Below are positions 26,631-34,820 of a stretch of DNA of 42,465 nt, one piece after another. The DNA is taken from contig JALVAK010000007.1 in NCBI GenBank assembly GCA_027011225.1, forward strand, positions 1 to 42,465. The letters are read 5' to 3'. How positions within the stretch are numbered: position 1 is the stretch's first letter; the number at the start of each line of letters is the position of its first letter. The notes beneath the pieces were generated by a model, which was not told the DNA's origin, did no database searches, and saw only the letters and a list, made by a program, of their open reading frames with translations. The translations under genes and the position numbers were made by a program. This DNA comes from Nautiliaceae bacterium (GTDB taxonomy: Bacteria; Campylobacterota; Campylobacteria; Campylobacterales; Nautiliaceae).

Positions 26631-28888
26631 TTCCCCTTGATTTTTTTAATAAAATCGTCAAAATTAAAACTTTTTAAATATTTTAAAGCCTCTTTTTTAG
26701 GCATTGGTCTTGCAAAGTAAAATCCTTGCACAAAATCACAATCTAATTCCATTAAAACTTTTAATTGCTCAAATTTTTCCACTCCTTCTGCTATAACTTT
26801 TTTATCTAATGTATGTCCTAAATTAATAATAGCTTTAGTAATTTGCTTATCCTCTTTATCAACTAATAAATCTTTAATAAAAGTTTTATCAATTTTAAGC
26901 GCAGATACTGGAAGCTTTTTTAAGTAAGCTAGCGATGAATACCCTGTTCCAAAATCATCAATTTCTAACTCTATTCCTTCTGAATGTAGTTTATATATAT
27001 CATAAATAAATGAATTTAAATTCTCCATCAATACCGACTCAGTTATCTCTATAATTAATCTGTTAGGGTTAATACCTAAATTTTTCATATCTTTAATTAA
27101 ATCATCAACAAAATTTTTTTGAAGCATTTGTTTTACAGAAACATTCATAGATACTTTTATATTGCTTGTAGATTTTAAAAATTCACTTACTTGATTAATA
27201 ATAATACCTCCTACTTCATTAATAAGCCCTGTCTCTTCTAAAATAGGTATAAACTTGCTAGGAGGAATTAACCCTTTAGAAGAATTCCATCTAAGCAGTG
27301 CTTCAAAAGAATATATATTTTTATTTTTTATATCTACAATAGGCTGATAATAAAGCTCAAACTCTTCATTTTCTATAGCTTGTAATAATTCGCTCTCTAA
27401 AGTAATAGTCTCAATTGAAATTTGTTTTATTTTTTTATTATAGCTTAAACACCCTTTGCCTTTTTTCTTAATTTCTTTTACTGCAGCTTCTGCTTTTGTA
27501 AAAAGCATCTCTTTAGTTGTCGCGTCTTTAGGAAAAGATGCACATCCTGCACTAAGAGTAATCAAAACTTCTCTATCATCTACATCAAATACAAATTCAA
27601 AATTATTAAGTTTTGTTTTTAATATTAAATATAGCTCTTCTTCATTTTTTATATTTGTTAAAAATAGTGCAAATTCATCACTTCCTACCCTTGCTACTAA
27701 ATCATTAGGCTTAACTAAACTTCTTAAAATATGAGCAATTTTTATTAAAATTAAATCTCCTGCATAAAATCCCAAACTTTCATTTATTTTTTTAAATTTA
27801 TTAATATCTATTAACACTAAAAAAGCATTATGATTTTTTTCATGACACATTTTTAAAACAGAATCAAGCTGAGAGAAAAAATACCTTCTATTTGGAAGAT
27901 TTGTCAAAATATCATAATATGCTAAATATTTTATATTTTCTCTATTTTTAAGCATTAAAATAGCATATCCTATATCATGAGCAATCTGTTTTAAAATAGA
28001 AACAAATTGAGGGTCAAAATCTTTTTTATTTTTAAAATAACCAACAAGCAATGCTTTCACTTCTGAATGATTTATTAAAGTAGCAATTGAATATTCATCT
28101 TGGAAAATAGGAAATGTTATTTTAAATTCATATAGCTTTTCAAATTCATTATCATGAAAATTATCATTTTCAAAATGCTCTTTTGTAGCAATAACATTTC
28201 TAAAATCTTTAACATCTTTTATTTTAAAAAATTTATGCTCATCTAAATATTTCTCATATGCTGCGTTTCCGTAAGAAGATTTTACTATAACTTTATCACC
28301 TTCAACATCTGCAATAAAAGCAAAATCAAAAATACCCTCTTTTACTAAAATCTCTACTGAATATTTATATATCTCTTCTATACTTTGAGCTCTTAGCAAA
28401 TACTCATTTATCAAATTTAAAGCTTTATACAATTTTAAGATAGATTTTAATTTTTTTTGAATTTTTTCTATTATTTCTAAATTTTGAGTAATAATTCTAT
28501 ATAGCTGTTTATTGTTAATATTTATATTTTGAACTTTGGCTTTTATAGGGATAAATTCATTCTTTTTAAGATAAAGATTTAGTGAGGATTTTTCTAAATC
28601 TTTAATACTTGAGATATTAAAAAACTCTTTTAAGCTCTTATTTATTACTTCTTCTTTTGGCTTTTTAAGCCACTTTAGAAAAGTTTTATTACAATTTATA
28701 ATAGTTAAATTATCATCAACTACAATTATTCCTTCTTCTAACTCATCAATTAATGACTTTAAAATATTTTCTAATTTCAAAAAAGTAATATTTAACTTTT
28801 CAATTATCTTTTTTTTGACATTCTCAGCTACTAAATTTTTTATCTCATTTTCAAATTCTTCTGATAACAATTTCAAAAAATTATTCAT
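26627..28888 (-). CDS. Cytoplasmic PAS-GAF-GGDEF-EAL protein (probable c-di-GMP phosphodiesterase)
   Basis: This 753-residue protein has no membrane segment. In order: a charged N-terminal helix (1-45); a PAS domain (about 46-140, [20 protein letters not shown]); a GAF domain (about 155-312, starting [20 protein letters not shown]); a GGDEF domain (about 320-480) whose signature is GSDEF (402-406); and an EAL domain (about 495-735). The EAL domain shows FEALLRW, Asn in [35 protein letters not shown] and FVQGF. All EAL catalytic residues appear intact, so c-di-GMP hydrolysis is likely. The substituted GGDEF may have lost or lowered cyclase activity. The PAS-GAF input suggests a small-molecule or redox cue. 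It overlaps the chemoreceptor gene by four bases. Confidence 0.93.
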   Translation of the reverse strand: MNNFLKLLSEEFENEIKNLVAENVKKKIIEKLNITFLKLENILKSLIDELEEGIIVVDDNLTIINCNKTFLKWLKKPKEEVINKSLKEFFNISSIKDLEKSSLNLYLKKNEFIPIKAKVQNININNKQLYRIITQNLEIIEKIQKKLKSILKLYKALNLINEYLLRAQSIEEIYKYSVEILVKEGIFDFAFIADVEGDKVIVKSSYGNAAYEKYLDEHKFFKIKDVKDFRNVIATKEHFENDNFHDNEFEKLYEFKITFPIFQDEYSIATLINHSEVKALLVGYFKNKKDFDPQFVSILKQIAHDIGYAILMLKNRENIKYLAYYDILTNLPNRRYFFSQLDSVLKMCHEKNHNAFLVLIDINKFKKINESLGFYAGDLILIKIAHILRSLVKPNDLVARVGSDEFALFLTNIKNEEELYLILKTKLNNFEFVFDVDDREVLITLSAGCASFPKDATTKEMLFTKAEAAVKEIKKKGKGCLSYNKKIKQISIETITLESELLQAIENEEFELYYQPIVDIKNKNIYSFEALLRWNSSKGLIPPSKFIPILEETGLINEVGGIIINQVSEFLKSTSNIKVSMNVSVKQMLQKNFVDDLIKDMKNLGINPNRLIIEITESVLMENLNSFIYDIYKLHSEGIELEIDDFGTGYSSLAYLKKLPVSALKIDKTFIKDLLVDKEDKQITKAIINLGHTLDKKVIAEGVEKFEQLKVLMELDCDFVQGFYFARPMPKKEALKYLKSFNFDDFIKKIKGN

Positions 28889-28916
28889 AATAGCCTTTTT
28901 ATTTGAAATTTTAAAA

Positions 28917-28942
28917 ATTATAACAAAAAAATATATTATAAT
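28917..28942. promoter_or_regulatory. Divergent -10 elements for the PAS-EAL/chemoreceptor pair and aspB
   Basis: The 76-base gap between the divergent genes holds TATAAT on the minus strand at 28917-28922 (29 bases before the EAL gene start) and TATAAT on the plus strand at 28937-28942 (22 bases before the aspB start). AAGG ribosome sites precede both starts. No -35 boxes of note. Confidence 0.55.
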
Positions 28943-28964
28943 TCCTTAAAAAAAGGCTTATGTA

Positions 28965-30131
28965 ATGTTTAGCAAAAGAATTAATAAATTAAGCCCATCT
29001 TTAACTATAGCAATATCACAAAAAGCAAGAGAGCTTAAATCACAAGGTAGAGATATATTGGCTTTTTCTGCAGGTGAGCCAGATTTTGATACACCTGAAG
29101 TTATCAAATATGAAGCAATAAAAGCAATAACAGATGGCTTTACAAAATATACAAATGTAGCTGGAATTCCTGAGCTTTTAGAAGCTATTAAAATAAAATT
29201 AAAAAGAGATAATCATTTAGATTATGATTTAGATGAAATCATAACAAGCAATGGAGCAAAACAGAGTCTTTTTAACATTTTTGCTTGTTTAATTGATGAA
29301 GGAGATGAAGTTATAATTCCAGCGCCTTTTTGGGTAACTTATCCAGAGCTTGTAAAATATCATGATGGAATACCTGTAATTATTGAAACAGATGAATCAA
29401 CTAATTTTAAAATTACTCCTGAAATGTTAAAAAAAGCAATAACACCTAAAACAAAAGCTCTTGTTTTAACAACTCCAAGCAATCCAACAGGAGCAGTATA
29501 TTCAAAAGAAGAATTAAGTGCACTTGCAGAAGTGCTAAAAGATACTAATATTTGGGTAATAAGTGATGAAATGTATGAAAAATTAATATATGAAGGAGAA
29601 TTTACTTCAACTGCAAGTATAAATGAAGATATGTTACATAGAACTATAACAGTTAATGGCTTATCTAAATCTCACGCAATGACTGGATGGAGATTTGGAT
29701 ACGCTGCTAGCAAAAATAAAGAATTAATTAAAAATATGATAAAACTACAATCTCAAAGCACATCTAATATAAATACAATAACTCAAAAAGCTGCAATTCC
29801 AGCACTTCTTGGAAAAGCGGATAAAGATGTAGAAGAGATGAGAAAAGAATTTAAAAGAAGAAGAGATTTTGTATATGAAGCGTTTAATTCGATAAAAGGA
29901 TTAAGTGCCGCTAAACCTGAAGGTGCTTTTTATATTTTTGTAAATCATAAAAAAATTTTAAAAGATTCTATGGCATTTGCTCTTGATTTACTTGAAGAAA
30001 AAGGAGTAGCAGTAGTGCCTGGAATTGGTTTTGGAAGTGAAGGATATTTTAGATTTTCATTTGCTACTGATTTTGAGACAATCAATAGAGGAATTAAAAG
30101 AATAGAAGAATTTGTAAAAGAGTTATTATGA
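28965..30131 (+). CDS. aspB: Aspartate aminotransferase (class I, PLP)
   Basis: This enzyme transaminates between aspartate and 2-oxoglutarate. The 388 residues have the fold-type I features AGEPDFDTP, then TNVAGIPELLEAI. The PLP-binding Lys is in GLSKSHAMTGWRFGY, near residue 235, and FRFSFA is close to the C-terminus, with the substrate-binding Arg. Motif and length fit the Ig subgroup used by Campylobacter AspB. It is followed by a Dabb-family gene overlapping by four bases and a diguanylate cyclase gene, which probably form one transcript. Confidence 0.95.
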   Translation: MFSKRINKLSPSLTIAISQKARELKSQGRDILAFSAGEPDFDTPEVIKYEAIKAITDGFTKYTNVAGIPELLEAIKIKLKRDNHLDYDLDEIITSNGAKQSLFNIFACLIDEGDEVIIPAPFWVTYPELVKYHDGIPVIIETDESTNFKITPEMLKKAITPKTKALVLTTPSNPTGAVYSKEELSALAEVLKDTNIWVISDEMYEKLIYEGEFTSTASINEDMLHRTITVNGLSKSHAMTGWRFGYAASKNKELIKNMIKLQSQSTSNINTITQKAAIPALLGKADKDVEEMRKEFKRRRDFVYEAFNSIKGLSAAKPEGAFYIFVNHKKILKDSMAFALDLLEEKGVAVVPGIGFGSEGYFRFSFATDFETINRGIKRIEEFVKELL

Positions 30132-30412
30132 TAAGACACGTAGTAATTTTAAAATTTAAAGACAATGCACCTATAGAAAAAATAAAAAAGGAAATTTTAA
30201 ATTTAAAAAATTATATAGATTTATTGCATATAGAAGTAGGAGTTGATATAGGATTTGATTCTTCTTCTAGTGATTTATGTATTATTGCAGATTTTAAAAA
30301 TTTAGATGATTTAAAAACATATGCTAATCATCCAAAACATATTGAAGTAATTAATAATCATATAAAACCTTATCTTATACAAAGGAATGTAGTAGATTAT
30401 AATGTATACTAA
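30128..30412 (+). CDS. Dabb-family (stress-responsive alpha/beta barrel) protein
   Basis: The 94-residue protein fits the dimeric alpha/beta barrel Dabb fold: MIRHVVILKFKD, the middle DLCIIADFKNLDDLKTYANHPKH and the end VVDYNVY are typical. Family members occur widely; the function is mostly unknown, and some act in stress responses or polyketide chemistry. It overlaps aspB by four bases and the diguanylate cyclase gene by 11, so it is probably co-expressed with both. Confidence 0.88.
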   Translation: MIRHVVILKFKDNAPIEKIKKEILNLKNYIDLLHIEVGVDIGFDSSSSDLCIIADFKNLDDLKTYANHPKHIEVINNHIKPYLIQRNVVDYNVY

Positions 30413-31430
30413 GCGCTCAAGAATAACAAATATTTTAATTATAGTAATACTTTTAGTAGTTGCTATATTATTAATCGTAAGTGGTTATTTTCATTATAAT
30501 GTAAAAAAAAGAATGTATGAAGATTCATACTTAATAAACCAGCTTGGCTTAATAAGAGGCAATATACAAAGATATGCAAAATTTAAAATAGCTAACATCC
30601 AAAATGATAAAATATTTGATGAAATTGAAAATACTATTAATAGTGTAAAATTTTTGATAAATAAAGAAAAAAAATTCTCTGAAAATTTTTATGAAATATG
30701 TAATAAACAATTAAAAGATGTTGAAAATGATTTATTGATATTACAGATTACTAATGATAAAAAAGGGATATTGAGCATATCTGAAAAATTATGGCAAAAA
30801 ACAAACAATTTAGTAGAAATAGCTCTTAAATACCACAAATATAAATTTGCTACAATCATTAATGTATTTGATTATTTAATATATTCAACTGTTGTTTTTC
30901 TTATTTTAATTTTATTCTTTTTATATCACAAAGTAAAAAAAGGTCTAGAAGTAGAAACAATCACTGATAAACTAACTGGGCTTTATAATAGATTATACTT
31001 TAATGAAATTTATAACTATCTTATTGAAAAATACCACAGAGACAAAAAACCTTTTAGTTTGCTAATTATTGATATTGATAATTTTAAAAAAATAAATGAT
31101 ACATACGGGCATCAAACAGGAGATGAGGTATTAAAAAAAATAGGAGCAATTTTAAAACACTCTATTAGAAAAACTGATTTTGCTTTTAGATACGGAGGAG
31201 AAGAGTTTGTAATAATTTATCCAGAAACACCTTTAGAAGAAGCATATAGAGTATCTGAGAGAATCTTATTTACTATTCCAATAAAAGTAAAAGTAGACTT
31301 AAACCCTGTAACAATTAGTGGAGGTATAGGAGAATATAAAGGAGAAAATCCAAAAGATTTTTTTGAAAAAGTAGATGATGCTTTATATCTTGCCAAAAAA
31401 CTTGGAAAAAATAGGATTGTTAAAATTTAA
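30402..31430 (+). CDS. Membrane-bound diguanylate cyclase
   Basis: The 342-residue enzyme has two membrane segments (about 10-30 and 158-176) flanking a helical periplasmic sensor (about 31-150). The cytoplasmic GGDEF domain (about 183-342) has an intact GGEEF signature at 265-269 and an RxxD inhibitory site (RKTD at 256-259) exactly five residues upstream. TDKLTGLYNR marks the domain entry. It should therefore make c-di-GMP and be feedback-inhibited by it. It is the only cyclase here with an unaltered active-site motif. The gene overlaps the Dabb gene by 11 bases, and its stop shares a TTAA palindrome with the convergent DedA gene. Confidence 0.93.
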   Translation: MYTKRSRITNILIIVILLVVAILLIVSGYFHYNVKKRMYEDSYLINQLGLIRGNIQRYAKFKIANIQNDKIFDEIENTINSVKFLINKEKKFSENFYEICNKQLKDVENDLLILQITNDKKGILSISEKLWQKTNNLVEIALKYHKYKFATIINVFDYLIYSTVVFLILILFFLYHKVKKGLEVETITDKLTGLYNRLYFNEIYNYLIEKYHRDKKPFSLLIIDIDNFKKINDTYGHQTGDEVLKKIGAILKHSIRKTDFAFRYGGEEFVIIYPETPLEEAYRVSERILFTIPIKVKVDLNPVTISGGIGEYKGENPKDFFEKVDDALYLAKKLGKNRIVKI

Positions 31431-32002
31431 GATTTCTTTTTTATTTCTCTAAAAACATAAATACTAGCAATTAGTATAACTCCTCCAAGAAGTACCAAAC
31501 TACCAAAAACTACTTCTTTATGAGCTCTCTCGCCTGTACCAAAAAGATATCCTATCATCAACATAAATCCAACCCATATTAAATTAGCCGCAAACGTTAG
31601 AGGTATAAAATATTTAAGCGGCATATGAGAAAGACCCGCTGGAATTGATATATACTGCCCAAGCCCTGGAGTTAGAGGTGCTAAAAATGCAGAAATTTTC
31701 CCATGCTCATTCCAAAATTTATTTACTTTTTTTATAACTGGCTTATCTTTTAAAAATTTATTTACTAAATATTTTGCTAAAAAATAATTAATTAAAGCAC
31801 CTGTTAAAGAGCCAAGTGCTCCACATATCCATAATAAAATTAAACTTTTCTCACCCTTAGCCGCTAAATATCCTGCAGGCAAAAGCACAAGCTCACTTGG
31901 CACTGGAATAAATGTACCAACCATTACCATATATAAATAAACGCCAAAATATCCAATAGAATTAACAAAATTAACCAAAATTTCTACTAAATTATGAAGC
32001 AT
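31427..32002 (-). CDS. dedA: DedA-family membrane protein
   Basis: The 191-residue protein has four or five membrane segments and the DedA signatures PVPSELVLLPAGYLAA (near 32-47) and LAPLTPGLGQYISIPAGLS. DedA/SNARE-associated proteins act in lipid carrier (undecaprenyl phosphate or phospholipid) flipping and membrane homeostasis. The ATG is preceded by AGGATAAAG. It is the last of four minus-strand genes, convergent with the diguanylate cyclase. Confidence 0.92.
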   Translation of the reverse strand: MLHNLVEILVNFVNSIGYFGVYLYMVMVGTFIPVPSELVLLPAGYLAAKGEKSLILLWICGALGSLTGALINYFLAKYLVNKFLKDKPVIKKVNKFWNEHGKISAFLAPLTPGLGQYISIPAGLSHMPLKYFIPLTFAANLIWVGFMLMIGYLFGTGERAHKEVVFGSLVLLGGVILIASIYVFREIKKKS

Positions 32003-32010
32003 CTTTATCC

Positions 32011-32772
32011 TTAAATATCAAAATCTGCAATAACTGGGACATGGTCTGATGGTGTCGGTTTTCTTTTTCTTCTAATTGAAGTTAAAATTTCTACATCTTT
32101 TAATTTTTCAAATAAAGGCTTGGTAACTAAAATATAATCAAGCCTCAAACCTTCATTTTTATAAACTTTTGCACCTCTATAATCATAATACGTAAAAACT
32201 TTTTGCTCTTTAAATTTTTCTCTTATTATATCAATAAATCCCATTTCTAAAAATTTAGAAAGAATTGCTCTCTCTTCTGGCAAATGAGTAACTTCTCCTT
32301 CCCATATCTCTTCATCCCATACATCCAAAGAAGTATGAGATATATTAAAATCTCCACAAATTAATACTTTATCATTTTTTAAATCAAATCGCTTTAGATA
32401 TTCAAATAATTTTTCATAAAAATACATTTTATACTCAAACCTCTCGCCATAATTATCCCCAAGAGGAGCATAAATATTTATAATATGCACTCCATTAATT
32501 AAAGTATAAATAAATCTAGGCTCACTAAGCTCACCATCAAATCCTGTTTCATATTTCTCAATTGGATATCTTGAGCAAGTAGCTACTCCATGAAGCCTTT
32601 TTTGTCCATGAATAATACACTCATACTCTCCATCAATCAATGGAAATTTTTCATTTTCAACTTTTATCTCTTGCATACAAATCACATCTATATCATATTC
32701 TTTAAGCAAATTTTGAACAATCTCAAGTCTACTTCTTATTGAATTTACATTAAATGTACAAATTCTCATCAT
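32011..32772 (-). CDS. xth: Exodeoxyribonuclease III / AP endonuclease
   Basis: This is a base-excision repair enzyme that cuts at abasic sites and degrades 3' ends. The 253 residues carry the EEP-fold residues: FNVNSIRSR, MQEIKVEN (Glu metal ligand), INIYAPLGDN, GDFNISHT (Asp-Asn), RLDYILV and PSDHVPV (Asp-His). The start overlaps the glcD stop in ATGATGA, so either of the two ATGs could be used. Confidence 0.96.
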   Translation of the reverse strand: MMRICTFNVNSIRSRLEIVQNLLKEYDIDVICMQEIKVENEKFPLIDGEYECIIHGQKRLHGVATCSRYPIEKYETGFDGELSEPRFIYTLINGVHIINIYAPLGDNYGERFEYKMYFYEKLFEYLKRFDLKNDKVLICGDFNISHTSLDVWDEEIWEGEVTHLPEERAILSKFLEMGFIDIIREKFKEQKVFTYYDYRGAKVYKNEGLRLDYILVTKPLFEKLKDVEILTSIRRKRKPTPSDHVPVIADFDI

Positions 32773-34151
32773 AACCCCATTTTCCCAGGATTTAATATTC
32801 CATTTGGGTCAAATGCATGTTTTATTCTTTTGAATAATTCTAGCTCCTGAGGAGTAAATGCTATTTTCATAAATGGAGCTTTACTAAGCCCTATTCCATG
32901 CTCTCCGCTTAACGTACCCCCCATATCTACCACAAGTTTAAATATCTCTTCTACTGCTTTATATCCTTTTTCAATCTCTTTAGGATTATCTCCATCCACC
33001 ATTACATTAACATGAATATTTCCATCTCCTGCATGCCCAAAGCAAGGTACTACAAGATTATATTTCTCACCTATTTTATTAATTTCTCTAAGAGCTTCAG
33101 GCAATTTACTTCTAGGAACTGAAATATCTTCATTTATTTTTTTACTTCCATAAATTGTAATAGATTGGCTTGCATTTCTTCTAGCAAACCAAATCTCTTT
33201 AGATTTTTCTTCATCTGCAGTTGCAATAAACTCTTTTGCTCCATTTTCTTTAAATGATTTTTCTAAAATATTTAATTGATAATCAATCTCTTCTTCCACA
33301 TTTCCATCAACATCGCCTATTAAAAGCGCTCCTGCCCACTCTGGCAAATTAACCCCTAATTTTTCTCTTAAAGCCTTTACAACTAAACTATCCATAAATT
33401 CCATAGCAACAGGCATAGCGCCACTTGCAAGAGATTTATAAACTGCATTCATTGCATCTTCAACATTCTCAAAAATACCCATATATGTTTTTTTAAGCTT
33501 TGGTTTTGGAAGAAGTTTTAGAGTAATTTCAGTAATAACTGCTAAAGTACCCTCACTTGCTATTAAAATACCTGCTACATTATATCCTGCAACATCTTTA
33601 ATTGTTCTTTTTCCAGCTCTTATTATATCGCCATTTGGAAGCACAGCTCTAAGACTCATTACATAATCTTTTGTAATTCCATACTTAGCCGCTCTCATTC
33701 CACCTGCATTTTCTGCTACATTTCCACCTATTGTAGAATAATCCATACTTGCTGGGTCTGGTGGATAAAAAAGCCCTCTTTTTTCTACTTCTTTTTGAAG
33801 ATGAGCATTAACAACACCAGGTTGCACCACTGCTACCATATCTTTTTCATCAATTTCAAGAATTTTATTCATGTATTTTTCAACGGCTAATACTATCCCT
33901 CCATTTACAGGCAATGCACCACCTGTAAAGCCACTTCCAGCGCCTCTTGGAATTATTGCAATTTTATTATCATTACAATATTTTAAAATTTTACTAACCT
34001 CTTCTTCATTTTCAGGAAATACAACCGCATCTGGATAATAATGCTCACGAGTTGCATCATAAGAATAAGCTCTTAGATGAATTTTATCACTCTTTACATC
34101 ATTTTCACCTACTATATTTTTTAGAGCTTGGATATGCTTTTTATCAATCAT
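32769..34151 (-). CDS. glcD: FAD-linked oxidase GlcD-type (glycolate/D-lactate oxidase subunit)
   Basis: The 460 residues have a PCMH-type FAD-binding domain (about 40-215; PRGAGSGFTGGALPVNGG, then DPASMDYSTIGGNVAENAGG) and a C-terminal FAD-linked oxidase part ending in SGEHGIGLSKAPF and FDPNGILNPGKMGL. It oxidises a 2-hydroxyacid such as glycolate or lactate. GlcE/GlcF partners are absent here. It overlaps xth by four bases and the downstream end of the PgbA-N-like gene by eight. The glcD-PgbA-N pair occurs in Campylobacter as I recall. Confidence 0.92.
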   Translation of the reverse strand: MIDKKHIQALKNIVGENDVKSDKIHLRAYSYDATREHYYPDAVVFPENEEEVSKILKYCNDNKIAIIPRGAGSGFTGGALPVNGGIVLAVEKYMNKILEIDEKDMVAVVQPGVVNAHLQKEVEKRGLFYPPDPASMDYSTIGGNVAENAGGMRAAKYGITKDYVMSLRAVLPNGDIIRAGKRTIKDVAGYNVAGILIASEGTLAVITEITLKLLPKPKLKKTYMGIFENVEDAMNAVYKSLASGAMPVAMEFMDSLVVKALREKLGVNLPEWAGALLIGDVDGNVEEEIDYQLNILEKSFKENGAKEFIATADEEKSKEIWFARRNASQSITIYGSKKINEDISVPRSKLPEALREINKIGEKYNLVVPCFGHAGDGNIHVNVMVDGDNPKEIEKGYKAVEEIFKLVVDMGGTLSGEHGIGLSKAPFMKIAFTPQELELFKRIKHAFDPNGILNPGKMGL

Positions 34152-34779
34152 TAATTCCCCTTAGTAATTTTTTATAATAATTCAAAATATTTTCTTTTAT
34201 ATCAAAATTATAAGAAGAATAAAAAGGTTTTTTAAAGTTTTTATAATTTAATGGCAAATCTTGTGTAGCAATTACATAAAAACTATACGCATCAACTAAA
34301 TAAACTTTATCTAATACAAATACATACAGCCCAATATCCATCTTTTTTGCAAAATTTATAAAATCTTCTCTTGTAGGAAGCTTATCTATAAAAGCTGCAA
34401 ATACATCTGAAGGGATAATTGTAAAATTTTTAAATCTATCTTTTAACTTCAAATAAATCACCTGATTTGGTGCAATTATCATTATTCTCTCATAATTTTT
34501 ACCAAAAATTACTCTATCATCTTTTTTAGGATATACAATAGGCAAAGCAAATGCCCTATTTTTTAAATTATCATACACATAAAGTTTCGCAAAATTACCA
34601 AAAGAAACAGCCCTAGCACAAATAATACTCTCATTTTCATATGGACATAAAACTACTCCACTTGCACCTTTTTTTACATACTTATCAAGTTTTATCTCTA
34701 AATTTTTTACATCTTTTATATTAGCTACATAATAAGCATTTGCAAATATTGCAATAAAAAAGACAAAAATTATCCTCAT
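34144..34779 (-). CDS. Exported protein resembling the plasminogen-binding protein N-terminal family (PgbA_N)
   Basis: The 211-residue protein has a signal peptide (MRIIFVFFIAIFANA). The mature part (YYVANIKDVKNLEIKLDKYVKKGASGVVLCPYENESIICARA) resembles the N-terminal domain of Helicobacter PgbA-type proteins found across Campylobacterota. In free-living vent bacteria a plasminogen role is implausible; the family name reflects one pathogen. I start at ATG 34779 with AAAAGGAA upstream; a longer frame to 34800 adds seven residues that spoil the signal peptide. Family assignment is from memory and moderate. Confidence 0.68.
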   Translation of the reverse strand: MRIIFVFFIAIFANAYYVANIKDVKNLEIKLDKYVKKGASGVVLCPYENESIICARAVSFGNFAKLYVYDNLKNRAFALPIVYPKKDDRVIFGKNYERIMIIAPNQVIYLKLKDRFKNFTIIPSDVFAAFIDKLPTREDFINFAKKMDIGLYVFVLDKVYLVDAYSFYVIATQDLPLNYKNFKKPFYSSYNFDIKENILNYYKKLLRGIND

Positions 34780-34795
34780 TAATTTCCTTTTTTGG

Positions 34796-34805
34796 TACAA
34801 TTATA
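34796..34805. promoter_or_regulatory. Overlapping divergent -10 elements (PgbA-N-like gene and flavoprotein gene)
   Basis: In the 41-base gap, TACAAT on the plus strand (34796-34801) and TATAAT on the minus strand (34800-34805) overlap by two bases, 20 bases from each gene. As at fliW/valS, the two promoters must compete. Confidence 0.5.
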
Positions 34806-34820
34806 TCAAAAAGGCATTAA

